A stretch of DNA of 64,000 bases from Arthrobacter sp. 260 (GTDB lineage: Bacteria; Actinomycetota; Actinomycetes; Actinomycetales; Micrococcaceae): positions 124,001 through 188,000 of the forward strand of contig NZ_JABFOE010000006.1 in the NCBI RefSeq assembly GCF_013116745.1, read 5' to 3'. The notes below the pieces were generated by a model. It was not told the DNA's origin. It ran no database searches and was given only the letters and a program-made list of their open reading frames with translations. The first letter of the stretch is position 1, and every line of letters starts with the position of its first letter. A program made the position numbers and the translations under genes. Shown here piece by piece: positions 17,600 to 26,503 of the stretch.

Positions 17600-17616
17600 A
17601 CTTCTATTTTAGAAGT
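17600..17616. promoter_or_regulatory. Perfect 7-bp inverted repeat, likely HxlR operator
   Basis: ACTTCTA-TTT-TAGAAGT is a perfect palindrome in the 93-bp divergent region between the HxlR gene and the NTF2-like gene. It is flanked by further half-site-like AGTnACT stretches. Position and symmetry fit autoregulation plus control of the rightward gene. Confidence 0.65.
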
Positions 17617-17649
17617 TACTTACAATAATCACCCACACGAAGGATTCTC

Positions 17650-18015
17650 ATGACTTACCTGCCAGCTTCAGACTCGATTAATGACACCGAGACCGCACAG
17701 GATCAACTTCCCGCGGCCATCCGCACCTACCTGGACCCCTCGACTGGTGCCGCGGGAATCAGTGCCTTCAAAGACGACGCAGTGGTGACCGACAACGGAA
17801 CACACTATGCGGGCCGTGAGGACCTCCTGAGGTTCCTGACCACCACGACCACTGAGTTCGAGTTCACCACCACGTTCCTCCGAGCGGAGAGCCATGGAGA
17901 CCGCCACGTCGTTTGGAACCGGTTGGAGGGGAACTTCCCCGGCGGAACCGTCGACCTGAAGTACACCTTCAATCTGGAGGACGGGCTGATCCGCACGCTG
18001 GATATTACGGCTTAG
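17650..18015 (+). CDS. NTF2-like / SnoaL-like protein
   Basis: This 121-residue protein matches the nuclear-transport-factor-2 fold. It has an N-terminal helix region, ISAFKDDAVVTDNGTHYAGREDLLRFL and then strands ending YTFNLEDGLIRTLDI. In actinobacteria such proteins are usually small cytoplasmic ligand-binding or isomerase-like proteins of unknown substrate. An AAGG ribosome site lies before the ATG at 17650. It diverges from the HxlR regulator, so it is the probable target of that regulator. Its last 11 bases overlap the convergent DoxX gene. Confidence 0.8.
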   Translation: MTYLPASDSINDTETAQDQLPAAIRTYLDPSTGAAGISAFKDDAVVTDNGTHYAGREDLLRFLTTTTTEFEFTTTFLRAESHGDRHVVWNRLEGNFPGGTVDLKYTFNLEDGLIRTLDITA

Positions 18016-18454
18016 GGGAGCCAACACCACGACGGGAGCGAAGCAGGCCGCGGTCCCGCCAGGCTCCGGTGGACCACAGGGCCAACGCGACCAGGAGCGG
18101 CTGAAAGAAGAGTCTCGTGAAGCGGGCGGAATCGGTATCCAAACCGAAGGCGTCGACACCGTCGACGTACTGGCCAATATTGCCCGGGAAGACCGCTACG
18201 AAAAACGCGGCCACGGTCCAACCGACGTGGACGCGCCAGCGCGGGAGGAAGACGAGCGCTGCGCCCAGAACCACCTCGACGATGCCTGACGCCACGACGA
18301 CAAAGTCGGTATCGAGCGGCATCCACGCAGGAACTTGGGCGGCGAATTCTTCACGGGCAAAGAACAGGTGAGCCGTCCCGGTAAAGAGCAGGAAAGCGCC
18401 CAGCACAATGCGGGAAATAGTCCGGAGCGGGGACAGCGCAGGAAGGTCAGTCAC
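18005..18454 (-). CDS. DoxX-family membrane protein
   Basis: This 149-residue membrane protein has four predicted helices typical of DoxX/DUF4345-like proteins: ISRIVLGAFLLFTGTAHLFF at the N-terminus, a VVVASGIVEVVLGAALVFLP segment, WTVAAFFVAVFPGNI and a final LLVALALWSTGAW. DoxX proteins are linked to thiol and oxidative stress or to membrane redox partners. The start is GTG at 18454 without a clear ribosome site. It converges on the NTF2-like gene with an 11-bp overlap. It is the intact paralogue of the pseudogene at 1210-1655, and the same neighbour follows both, so the pair was duplicated together. Confidence 0.82.
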   Translation of the reverse strand: MTDLPALSPLRTISRIVLGAFLLFTGTAHLFFAREEFAAQVPAWMPLDTDFVVVASGIVEVVLGAALVFLPRWRVHVGWTVAAFFVAVFPGNIGQYVDGVDAFGLDTDSARFTRLFFQPLLVALALWSTGAWRDRGLLRSRRGVGSPKP

Positions 18455-18518
18455 GTGGGGAAGCCTAACAGCGGCGCCTGAAGACCGAGGCCCCTAGGCG
18501 CCGCGCTACCGATGCCAG

Positions 18519-20006
18519 TTACGGAGCGCCCGGAAGTGACTCGCAGACGATGCCGTCTTTGTCCTGGTCGAGTCGGGCAACATCGCCGTAGTAGGGGAAG
18601 TACTTCTCGTACCAGTTCTGGGCTTCCCGCCAGGTGCTGAAGTCACCACAGTTCTTGGTGTCTCCCGGGTTAGCCGGCTTGGGAGGCGGTGTCGGCTTAG
18701 GAGTGGGCTTGGGGGTCGGTTTCGGTGCGGGCGTCGGCGCTGGCGTCGGTTTCGGCGCCGGGCTCATGACGATGGGAGCTGGCTGAGTAACTGCGGCGGG
18801 CTGACCGCCGCAGTAGTTCAGCACACCGGCCATCGCGTCGCGCTCCGCCTGGGTGACCCACAGGCCGTGAATGGCCTTGGCCGAGATCTGCCGTGAAACG
18901 TAGGTGCAGCGGTAGGAGGTGTTCGGCGGCAGCCAGGTGGCGGCGTCGCCGTCGCCCTTTTGGCCGTTAGTCGGGCCGTCGGTGGCCTGGAGGTTCAGCG
19001 GATCGTTGGCGAACATCAGCCGCTGATCGGCGCTGAGCTGCTGGGCGCCCTTCTGCCAGGCATCGGACAGCGCAACAACATGGTCAATCTGCACCGCCGT
19101 GCTGGTGGTGGTTCCCCGTACGAAGTTGATCACCATGCCGGTATAGGGGTCATTCAAGACCCCGGTAGCGACCTGACAGTTGCCGTACGTGTAGGTGATG
19201 TTGGTGAGCTGGCGCTTCAGCATGTCGTTGCGGGTGTCGCACCCGTTGTTGTCGGTGTCGAACCAGGTGGGCCCGAACTTGTCACGGTCGTAGCCGGTCT
19301 TGGGAGCCCGACCCTTGACCGGGATGGACTGCAGCACCTGGACCGCCGTCGAACCGTAAGCGGCCGGACGGTTCAGCGGAAGCTCGGTCTTGGTCCGATA
19401 CATGAAGGCCGCCATGGCATCACGTTTGACCGGCTGCAGGGGCAGGAAGCGGCCATCCGACCAGCCGGTGGAGATTCCGGTGTTCGCGAGCCAGCTGATC
19501 TCCTTGTAGAACATGTTGGCCGTGGGCACATCGCGGAACGCGCTGGACTTGGATGCGGTGAAGGTTGGCTTGACGGAGAACCGGTAGAGGAACGCCGCCA
19601 TGGCGTCCCTGTTGACCGAGTTGAGTGGCTTGAAGGTCCTGTCGGGGTACCCGGTGGTGATGCCCTGCGACGCGAGCCAGTGGATTTCCTTGTAGAACTG
19701 GGTTCCCACCGGCACATCGGTGAACCACGATTGCGATGGGGCCGTGTAGGCGGGCGAGCCAGCGAGCCGGTAGAGGAATGCCGCCATGGCATCCCTCGCG
19801 ACCGACTGCAGCGGGCGGAACGTGCCATCCGACCATCCCTTTGAGATGCCCTGATCGGCAAGCCAAGTGATCTCCTTATGGAACTGACTGGTCGTTGGAA
19901 CATCTTTGAAGGTAGTGGCCGCGCTGACTTGGCTGGGTGCCACCAGGGTGCCGGCGCTGATCATCAGCACCGCGAGTATCATGAGGGCAGCTCTGATTGT
20001 TTTCAC
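18519..20006 (-). CDS. Secreted SLH-domain / HNH nuclease (DUF1524) / Excalibur protein
   Basis: This is a 495-residue modular exported protein. A signal peptide (KTIRAALMILAVLM, cleavage near VSA-ATT) is followed by three SLH repeats (FKDVPTTSQF, FTDVPVGTQF, FRDVPTANMF) that attach proteins to the cell wall. Next is a GmrSD/DUF1524-type HNH nuclease with IDHVVALSDAW around residues 307-317 and NDPLNLQ. A Pro-Lys-Thr linker (about 410-450) then leads to a C-terminal Excalibur calcium-binding domain (DQDKDGIVCE). It is probably a surface nuclease acting on external DNA. I start at GTG 20006 because GGAGAA precedes it and the signal peptide begins there; the longer frame adds 17 residues that spoil the signal. 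A decayed copy lies at 1738-2016. Confidence 0.85.
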   Translation of the reverse strand: MKTIRAALMILAVLMISAGTLVAPSQVSAATTFKDVPTTSQFHKEITWLADQGISKGWSDGTFRPLQSVARDAMAAFLYRLAGSPAYTAPSQSWFTDVPVGTQFYKEIHWLASQGITTGYPDRTFKPLNSVNRDAMAAFLYRFSVKPTFTASKSSAFRDVPTANMFYKEISWLANTGISTGWSDGRFLPLQPVKRDAMAAFMYRTKTELPLNRPAAYGSTAVQVLQSIPVKGRAPKTGYDRDKFGPTWFDTDNNGCDTRNDMLKRQLTNITYTYGNCQVATGVLNDPYTGMVINFVRGTTTSTAVQIDHVVALSDAWQKGAQQLSADQRLMFANDPLNLQATDGPTNGQKGDGDAATWLPPNTSYRCTYVSRQISAKAIHGLWVTQAERDAMAGVLNYCGGQPAAVTQPAPIVMSPAPKPTPAPTPAPKPTPKPTPKPTPPPKPANPGDTKNCGDFSTWREAQNWYEKYFPYYGDVARLDQDKDGIVCESLPGAP

Positions 20007-20257
20007 TTGTTCTCCGTGGACTGATAACGCGAATGGATTTAGTACAACGCGATACACAGGTAGAAGAACTTGGACGCCTGGACCCAGCGCATGATGTCCC
20101 CCATCTCATGCTCGTTTCTGAAGCATACGGTTCCCCCGGCAATCTCCTTCGAAACTTGGCTCAGCGTTTCGTCAGGATTGCGGAAGGAACCATTCTGAAG
20201 GCCATCCCATCGGTAATGCTGAACCAGGGACACTTGAAACTACGGGAAAGCAGTGCC

Positions 20258-21277
20258 ATGGGGGCGATGGATCGTGAATGGTTCTATAAGGACAAGGACA
20301 CCAAACCGGTCCGCCGGCCTGCGTCCGCGCCGAGAATCGGATCCGGTGTGCAGCGGTCTCCCTCGGGCCGGGTCCCCCTGTGGGCGCTTGAAGAATCCCT
20401 GAACGGACAGCTCACCGAATATGGGCACGGTCGGAAGACGCACAGTCGTAAACCGAAACGCGTCCGCCAGCCACGAGGTCGACGATCCGGCCGCGGACTG
20501 AGACTGGGCACGGTTGGAGTCATTGCCCTGGTGGTGGGGCTGTACCTGACTCCGACCATCTTCGACCGGTACATCTTCGCCGCGGCCCTCCCCTATTTGC
20601 CCGGGTCCCCCGTACCGCCTCACGGTGTCGATGCCTCGGATGTCCCGTTGGGCCTGCCACCGGCGAGTAACGGGTCTACGTCCTTCGTACTGCAGGAGTC
20701 ACCCGACGATTCACAGGACTATGTGGCGTACGACCCCTGCCGACCCGTCGACTACGTGGTGCGGCCGGACTTCGCACCACCTGGCACGGACGGGCTGATT
20801 GAGGAAGCCGTCGCCGAAATATCGGCCGCCACCGGACTGACCTTTGCCTATAGGGGAATCACCTCAGAGGCGCCCAGCGAGAACCGGGACACCTACCAGC
20901 CGGATCGCTACGGCAAGCGGTGGGCACCCATCCTCATCTCGTGGACCAGCCCGGCGGAGATCCCGGGGCTGGAGGGAGACGTCGCTGGTCTCGGGGGCAG
21001 CCTTTACGCGCATACTCCTGGCAAGCCGTTCGTTTACGTTGCCGGTCAGGTCCAGCTCGACGCTCCCGCGCTCACCGAGAACCTTCAGTACCCGGCGGGC
21101 CGAGACCAGGTGAGGGCTGTCATTGTGCACGAGCTGGCTCACGTCGTCGGGCTCGATCATGTCGATGATCCCAGCCAGCTGATGTACGAGGAGAACAACG
21201 GGCTGACCGCTCTTGGCGACGGCGACCGGGCTGGGCTCGCACTGCTCGGCGCCGGGCCCTGCGTCTCGCAGCTTTAG
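20258..21277 (+). CDS. Membrane-anchored matrixin-like zinc metalloprotease
   Basis: This 339-residue protein has a basic, Pro/Arg-rich cytoplasmic N-terminus (about 1-85), one transmembrane segment (TVGVIALVVGLYLTPTIF) and an extracellular domain with the zinc motif HELAHVVGLDH (His291, His295, His301), followed by a Met-turn-like QLMYE. This is the metzincin/matrixin signature HExxHxxGxxH; Glu292 would be the general base. The rest of the domain (YDPCRPVDYVVRP and the EISAATGLTF region) is the common actinobacterial form. I chose the ATG at 20258, with GGGAAAG upstream; the frame is open a further 87 codons through the intergenic region without a ribosome site. It diverges from the SLH/HNH gene across 251 bp. 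Confidence 0.82.
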   Translation: MGAMDREWFYKDKDTKPVRRPASAPRIGSGVQRSPSGRVPLWALEESLNGQLTEYGHGRKTHSRKPKRVRQPRGRRSGRGLRLGTVGVIALVVGLYLTPTIFDRYIFAAALPYLPGSPVPPHGVDASDVPLGLPPASNGSTSFVLQESPDDSQDYVAYDPCRPVDYVVRPDFAPPGTDGLIEEAVAEISAATGLTFAYRGITSEAPSENRDTYQPDRYGKRWAPILISWTSPAEIPGLEGDVAGLGGSLYAHTPGKPFVYVAGQVQLDAPALTENLQYPAGRDQVRAVIVHELAHVVGLDHVDDPSQLMYEENNGLTALGDGDRAGLALLGAGPCVSQL

Positions 21278-21307
21278 AAGCTACGGGACGCAGGGGCTAA
21301 CCAAGAA

Positions 21308-22177
21308 TTACCGCCCAGTGTTTACGAACTTGATGCATTGTCCCTGGTTCGAAAAGCCTGGGCTCAGTGTCTTCCAGCCGTCGTTTTTGCAATCTTCGGC
21401 GGACTGCGGCGCCACGAAGGTGTCGCCGTCACGCTGGTCCCATGCGGTCATGAAGTTATTAGCTGTGCTCAGCGCCGCCATGCCGGGGTAGCGGTCAGGG
21501 GCCGTGTTCCCGAAAACCACAAAACCCCACTCACTCGGCTGCGCCTCATCACCGGACCGGTTGTTGATGAACTGGAAGTTGGCGTTGTCGATGAGGAAGT
21601 CACCCTTCGTGTTGTAGAGGGTGTTGTCCGCGATAGTTCCGGTGCCGTTCGGGTTCAGGTAGGCGCCGCTTCGCAGTGTGTGAATGGTGTTGCCGGTCAG
21701 CGCGAATCCACTAATGCTGCCCTGCGTCACTATCCCCCGATTGCCCACCCAGCTGCTCATCGGCAGGGGCTGGGCCGGACCGTAGATCACGTTGTCACTG
21801 ACGGTGACGTCAGACGCGCCGACCTGAATAAACTCCCTGGCAACCGGGGCATTGCTGGTGATGGTGAGGTTGGACAGGGAGGATCCGGCTCCCGACATCA
21901 GGAAGGTAATCGCTGTGCCGGTCTGGGTGACCGTAGCGTCGTCCGATCCGGTGACCGTGACGTCTTTGTTGACCGTGGTGGTCCCGGATGTAGCCAGTGC
22001 TCCGGAGATTTGGATGGTGTCGCCAGCAGAGGCGGCATTGACGGCAGCTTGGATGGTTGAGTAGTCGCAGCCAGCCTCACAGACGGTGTGCACCGTCGCA
22101 GCAGAAGCGGCCGGTGCGCCTAATGCAGCTCCAGCCAGGGCAGCAGTGATCAGGGCAGTTAACAGTGGTTTTTTCAC
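21308..22177 (-). CDS. Secreted right-handed beta-helix protein
   Basis: This 289-residue exported protein has a clear signal peptide (KKPLLTALITAALAGAALG, cleavage at ASA). The body has the pattern of parallel beta-helix (pectate-lyase-like) proteins: YSTIQAAVNAASAGDTIQI, then repeated short rungs such as VTVTGSDDATVT, LSNLTITSNA and VTVSDNVIYG. No polysaccharide lyase catalytic set is evident, so the substrate is unknown. The start is GTG at 22177 after GGGGGA; an upstream in-frame ATG overlaps that ribosome site and would give a poor signal. It converges on the metalloprotease gene with 30 bp between stops and no terminator in the gap. Confidence 0.75.
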   Translation of the reverse strand: MKKPLLTALITAALAGAALGAPAASAATVHTVCEAGCDYSTIQAAVNAASAGDTIQISGALATSGTTTVNKDVTVTGSDDATVTQTGTAITFLMSGAGSSLSNLTITSNAPVAREFIQVGASDVTVSDNVIYGPAQPLPMSSWVGNRGIVTQGSISGFALTGNTIHTLRSGAYLNPNGTGTIADNTLYNTKGDFLIDNANFQFINNRSGDEAQPSEWGFVVFGNTAPDRYPGMAALSTANNFMTAWDQRDGDTFVAPQSAEDCKNDGWKTLSPGFSNQGQCIKFVNTGR

Positions 22178-22366
22178 AGGGTCCCCCATAGGCGCGCAGG
22201 ATTCGAATGCTGGACGGAGCATCCGGTTACCCGACGGTCTGAGGCGCGCTTTCTGCAGGTTCGGGTATCCAGGTAGCGCAATCGTAGGTCACGATTGTGA
22301 CTTAGGCCACTAAAATGCATTAGAAGCCCGAAAAGAGCGAAGACGACACACACTGAAAACAGCGAT

Positions 22367-22404
22367 GGCCGGGAGACTCGGATACACATCCGAACCGCCC
22401 GGCC
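22367..22404 (-). terminator. Nested hairpin terminator after the GntP gene
   Basis: GGCCGGG and CCCGGCC form the outer stem, and TCGGAT-ACAC-ATCCGA an inner stem. It lies 23 bp past the permease stop on the minus strand and is followed there by a short T run (GTTTTC). Confidence 0.65.
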
Positions 22405-22426
22405 ACCGGTGAAAGGACTCGCTAGG

Positions 22427-23914
22427 TCAGCCGAGGATCGCGTTGGCGATGAACAGCAGCGGGATCGAACCGAGCCAGACCGCCGTCGTGATGCCGGACC
22501 AGCCCTTGAGGGCAGCAATGCCGTCAAGACCGGCAAAGCGGGTGACAACCCAGAAGTAGGAGTCGTTGAAGTAGCTGAACACCATCGAACCGGCGGTGCA
22601 GGCCATAGCCGCAACGATGGGGTCGATACCCAGTGTGGTCACCAGTGGCGCGGTGACCGATGCTGCGGTGATCATAGCGACCGTGCCCGAACCCTGTGCA
22701 ATTCGAACGAGGGTGGCCACCAGGAAAGGCACCAGGAATGCTGGCAACGGAGTACCGGCAATAGCCTCAGCGAGGGCGTCGCCCACACCCGAGCTCCGCA
22801 GCACCTGACCGAGGGCTCCACCGGCACCGGTGATGAGAAGAATCAGACCCGCCGATGCAGCAGCGTCAGCGAACCAGCCCTGCACCTTGTTGCGCGGGGT
22901 CCAGCGAGGCAGCAGCACGTAGACAGCCAGGATGACACCGATGACCAGGGCGACGACCGGGTTACCAATGAACGCCAGCGGGGCGGCCCAGGACGACGGC
23001 GTGTACTCGCCGGTTCCCACCACACCCTGGTTCTCCTGGTCAATCGCACCACTGACGGTGTTCATGATGATGAGGAGCAGCGGCACCAGCAGCGGCAGCG
23101 ACGCCACAAAGGCGCCCACCTTGTGCGGCTTGGCACCGGCGGGAGGGGCACCGAGGGTGTTGTTGTCGACCTCAAGATCGGACCCGTCGCTGTCATCAGC
23201 GCCGCCGTCGTGATCGGCAACGGCAGTGCCGCCGCTACGACGTCCAGCGTTGGCGTGCACGGTGCCGTAAACGGCTTCGCGGACTTCCTCGTTCATGGCT
23301 GGTTCGATCTTCGGTCCGATCCACTTTGCGTAGAAGATGACGATCGGCAAAAGCAGGACGGTGAAGGCGAGACCCGCGAGGATCAGCGCACCCAGGTCGG
23401 CGCCGAGGATACCGGCGACGGCCAACGGGCCGGGCGTCGGTGGCACCAGGTGGTGGGTCAGGGTCATACCGCAACCGAGCGCCAGCGCGAGGGTGATGTA
23501 CCCGGCGCGCTTCACTCGTGCGATGGAACGGGCGAGCGGGTTCATGATGACGTAGCCGGAGTCGCAGAACACCGGGATGGACACGAGTGCGCCCACGCTA
23601 CCCAGCGCCCACGGCTCACGGCCCTTGCCGAAGAGTTTCAGGAAAGCCAGCGCCAACGAGTTGGCGGCTCCCGAGACTTCGAGGATCTTGCCGATCGCGA
23701 CGCCCAGGCCGATCACAATACCGATCGACGCCAGGGTGTTGCCGAATCCAGTCGTAATCGATGACACGATGTCCAGCGGCGCCTGCCCGGCAACCAGGCC
23801 GGTCACCAGCGCGGCAATCAAGAGTGCTACAAACGCATCGAGCCGGGTCCTCAACACCAAAACAATAATGGTGGCGATACCCAGAACAAGCGCCAAAAGA
23901 AGTTGTATATCCAC
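22427..23914 (-). CDS. GntP-family gluconate/organic-acid:H+ symporter
   Basis: This 495-residue polytopic membrane protein belongs to the GntP family, which imports gluconate, fructuronate, glycerate and related sugar acids with protons. Family segments are plain: ASIGIVIGLGVAIGKILE, VSIPVFCDSGYVIMNPLARS and GMTLTHHLVPPTPGPLAVAG. A hydrophilic loop rich in Gly/Asp (around GGTAVADHDGGADDSDG) lies mid-protein. I start at GTG 23914 because AAGGAGCA precedes it. It diverges from a DUF1537 kinase operon across 164 bp, so the likely substrate is a four-carbon sugar acid such as threonate or erythronate rather than gluconate. That inference rests on the neighbours only. Confidence 0.9.
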   Translation of the reverse strand: MDIQLLLALVLGIATIIVLVLRTRLDAFVALLIAALVTGLVAGQAPLDIVSSITTGFGNTLASIGIVIGLGVAIGKILEVSGAANSLALAFLKLFGKGREPWALGSVGALVSIPVFCDSGYVIMNPLARSIARVKRAGYITLALALGCGMTLTHHLVPPTPGPLAVAGILGADLGALILAGLAFTVLLLPIVIFYAKWIGPKIEPAMNEEVREAVYGTVHANAGRRSGGTAVADHDGGADDSDGSDLEVDNNTLGAPPAGAKPHKVGAFVASLPLLVPLLLIIMNTVSGAIDQENQGVVGTGEYTPSSWAAPLAFIGNPVVALVIGVILAVYVLLPRWTPRNKVQGWFADAAASAGLILLITGAGGALGQVLRSSGVGDALAEAIAGTPLPAFLVPFLVATLVRIAQGSGTVAMITAASVTAPLVTTLGIDPIVAAMACTAGSMVFSYFNDSYFWVVTRFAGLDGIAALKGWSGITTAVWLGSIPLLFIANAILG

Positions 23915-24078
23915 GTACTGCTCCTTGGTCACTGAGCAGGCCTCGTTGCCATCTCAGGGGGTTCACACCGGCCTGGTCGGTACTTTGACGGGCACTGTGC
24001 TGGGTGTCACACTAGCAGAAGACATATGACATCTGACAAGTGCCAGTGACGAATACCCAGTGATGAAAGTGCGGTCTC

Positions 24079-25569
24079 GTGATACTCGAAGAAGAGTTGC
24101 TCAACGGCTACCCAGCTGCCCAGGCCATCGCGCCGGAGGTGATCGCCACCGCAGTCAAGGCTTCCGGACGGATCCTCGTGGTGCTCGACGACGACCCCAC
24201 CGGCACCCAGTCCGTCGCCGATCTGCCCGTCCTCACCTCCTGGGAGCCGAGCGATTTCGCGTGGGCCTTCGCCCAGCGCATCGGCGGCGCACCGGCTCCG
24301 GCGGTCTACGTTCTCACCAACACCCGCAGCCTCGACCCGGCGACCACCGCGTCGCGCAACCGGGAGATCGTCGCCAACTCCCTCGACGCCGCCACTGAGG
24401 CGGGGGTCACCATCGGGTTCGTCAGCCGCAGCGACTCCACGCTCCGCGGCCACTTCCCGCTCGAGACCGATGTCATCGCCGAGACCCTGCTGGACTCGAC
24501 CGGCGCGCAGACCGACGGCGTCGTCATGGTTCCCGCCTTTCCCGACGCCGGCCGCGTCACCATCGGCAGCGTCCACTACCTGCGCGGGACCGACGGCGCC
24601 CTCACCCCCGTGGCCGAGACCGAGTTCGCGAAGGACGCCACCTTCGGGTTCATCTCCTCGGACCTGGGCGACTACGTGGCGGAGAAGACGGGCGGCTCGG
24701 CGAGCGCCGTCATCCGGCTGGACCTCTCGATCATCCGCGGCGGTGCCCAGGGCATCGCTGACGCGCTCATCCACGCGTCCGACGCCGTGCCGATCATCGT
24801 CGACGCTGTCACCGAGGATGACCTCCGCGCCCTCGCCCTGGGCCTCGAGGAAGCCGAAAGCCGGGGCAAGAAGCTGCTCTACCGTGTGGGCCCGCCGTTC
24901 GTGCGGGCCCGGATCGGGCAGCTGGAGCGGGCGCCGCTGACGGCTGACGAAGTGTTCGCTGGCCTGGACGCCCCTGCGACCGGCGGGCTGATTGTCGTCG
25001 GCTCCCACGTGGGACTGACCACCCGCCAGCTCGATGCCCTGGTGGCACGGCGTCCCGAGGCGAAGCTCGTCGAGCTCGACGTGGAAGCCGTCCTGGACCC
25101 AGCCCAGCGGGATGCCGGCGTAGCCGAGGCGGTGCGGGCCGTCGTCGACGGTCTCCCCACCGGCGAGGTCATCCTGCACACCAGCCGCACCCTGATCCGG
25201 TCCGACGATCCGGAGCAGAGCCTCGACATTGCGCGGACCATCTCGCAGGCAGTGGTCGACGTCGTGCGCTCCACCATCGCGACGGCGCCGGTCCGGTTTG
25301 TGATTGCGAAGGGCGGCATTACTTCCTCCGACGTCGCCGCCCACGGGTTGTCCATCCGCCACGCGCTGGTGCGCGGGCCGATGCTGCCCGGCATCGTCTC
25401 CCTCTGGCAGCCCGCCGACGGACCGGCGAAGTCCATCCCGTTCGTGGTCTTCGCCGGAAACGTGGGCACCGACGACTCCCTCGCCGACGTCGTGGACATC
25501 CTCCGCTCCCCCGCCGCCTCTCCTACAACCGCATCTTCTTCAACGACTGGGACCTCCGATGACTCCTGA
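24079..25569 (+). CDS. Four-carbon acid sugar kinase (DUF1537 family)
   Basis: This 496-residue cytoplasmic kinase has the two-domain DUF1537 fold. The N-terminal substrate domain opens with LVVLDDDPTGTQSVADLPVL and TNTRSLDP and includes FVSRSDSTLRGHFPLE. The C-terminal nucleotide-binding domain includes KGGITSSDVA and GPMLPGIVSLW. Members phosphorylate 3-oxo-tetronates or D-threonate/D-erythronate made by the partner dehydrogenase. The start is GTG at 24079 with a weak ribosome site. The stop overlaps the next gene by 11 bp. The operon order kinase, dehydrogenase, GntR, SDR, opposite a GntP permease, supports a sugar-acid pathway. Confidence 0.9.
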   Translation: MILEEELLNGYPAAQAIAPEVIATAVKASGRILVVLDDDPTGTQSVADLPVLTSWEPSDFAWAFAQRIGGAPAPAVYVLTNTRSLDPATTASRNREIVANSLDAATEAGVTIGFVSRSDSTLRGHFPLETDVIAETLLDSTGAQTDGVVMVPAFPDAGRVTIGSVHYLRGTDGALTPVAETEFAKDATFGFISSDLGDYVAEKTGGSASAVIRLDLSIIRGGAQGIADALIHASDAVPIIVDAVTEDDLRALALGLEEAESRGKKLLYRVGPPFVRARIGQLERAPLTADEVFAGLDAPATGGLIVVGSHVGLTTRQLDALVARRPEAKLVELDVEAVLDPAQRDAGVAEAVRAVVDGLPTGEVILHTSRTLIRSDDPEQSLDIARTISQAVVDVVRSTIATAPVRFVIAKGGITSSDVAAHGLSIRHALVRGPMLPGIVSLWQPADGPAKSIPFVVFAGNVGTDDSLADVVDILRSPAASPTTASSSTTGTSDDS

Positions 25570-26503
25570 TACTGGACAGACGGCCGTTGCGGTGCTGGGC
25601 CTTGGCGCCATGGGCCTGCCGATGGCCACCCGGCTCGCCGGCGCGTTCGCCGTCACCGGGTTCGACCCGATGCCCGCCTCACGGACCCGGGCCCAAGAGA
25701 CCGGCCTGACCTGCGCTGCGACGGCCGCCGACGCCGTCGGTGGTGCGGCGATCGTGCTGCTCGCGGTCCGCGACGCCGCTCAGGTGGAGGGTGTCCTCTT
25801 CGGCGATGACGGGATTGCCCGCGCACTGACGCCGGGCGCCGTCGTCGTCATGACGAGCACCGTGGGGATGGACGCCGTCGCCTCCTGGACAGAACGGCTC
25901 GGTGCACTGGGGGTGGCGCTGGTCGATGCACCCCTGTCCGGCGGCCCGGTGCGGGCGGGCGAGGGTGACCTGCTGATCGTGGTGGGCGCCGATCCGTCGG
26001 CCCTGGAGGCCGCGCGACCTGTGCTGGAGCGGCTCTCGTCAACGTTGACCGTGGTCGGGGACAAGGCCGGCGACGGCCAGGCCATGAAGACCGTGAACCA
26101 GTTGCTGTGCGGCGTGCACATTGCCGCAGCGGCTGAAGCACTGGCTCTCGCGGACGCGCTCGGGCTGGACCAGCAGTTGGCGTTGGCCGCGCTGGAGACC
26201 GGGGCGGCGTCGTCGTTCATGCTCTCCAACCGCGGCCCCCGCATGGTGCAGGGGTACGACGGCGACGCCGACGTGCTCAGCCGGCTCGACATCTTCGTGA
26301 AGGACCTCGGCATTGTGGGCAAGGCCGCACGGAGCGCCGGGCTCGCAGCGCCCGTCGCGGCGGCGGCCGAGCAGCTGTTCCTGCTCGGGCAGACCCAGGG
26401 CATGGGGACCGCTGACGACTCGGCAGTGATCAAGGTCGTCGCACCCCAGCGGCGCGTTCCGGCTGCCGAAGGGACCACCGGTGACGCGGAAACCGCTCGC
26501 TGA
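25559..26503 (+). CDS. NAD-dependent 3-hydroxyisobutyrate-dehydrogenase-family protein (threonate dehydrogenase-like)
   Basis: This 314-residue dehydrogenase has an N-terminal Rossmann domain (VLGLGAMGLPMATRL, residues about 12-26) and the family substrate loop DAPLSGGPVRAGEGDL. The catalytic Lys lies in GQAMKTVNQLLCGVHIA. In four-carbon acid clusters this family oxidises L-threonate or D-erythronate at C2 to the 2-oxo acid, which the DUF1537 kinase then handles after isomerisation. I start at the ATG at 25559, inside the 3' end of the kinase gene; the frame upstream is a shadow of that gene. It overlaps the GntR gene by 23 bp. Confidence 0.88.
   Translation: MTPDTGQTAVAVLGLGAMGLPMATRLAGAFAVTGFDPMPASRTRAQETGLTCAATAADAVGGAAIVLLAVRDAAQVEGVLFGDDGIARALTPGAVVVMTSTVGMDAVASWTERLGALGVALVDAPLSGGPVRAGEGDLLIVVGADPSALEAARPVLERLSSTLTVVGDKAGDGQAMKTVNQLLCGVHIAAAAEALALADALGLDQQLALAALETGAASSFMLSNRGPRMVQGYDGDADVLSRLDIFVKDLGIVGKAARSAGLAAPVAAAAEQLFLLGQTQGMGTADDSAVIKVVAPQRRVPAAEGTTGDAETAR

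Noticed and set aside
22409-23764. 451-codon plus-strand frame opposite the GntP permease
   Set aside because: Low-complexity Gly/Arg/Gln-rich translation antisense to a clear membrane transporter.
24001-24060. GTCA/TGAC-like half-sites upstream of the kinase operon as a GntR operator
   Set aside because: Several overlapping imperfect options exist and none is clearly symmetric.
24007-25362. 451-codon minus-strand frame opposite the DUF1537 kinase
   Set aside because: Antisense shadow; the kinase family signatures on the plus strand are unambiguous.
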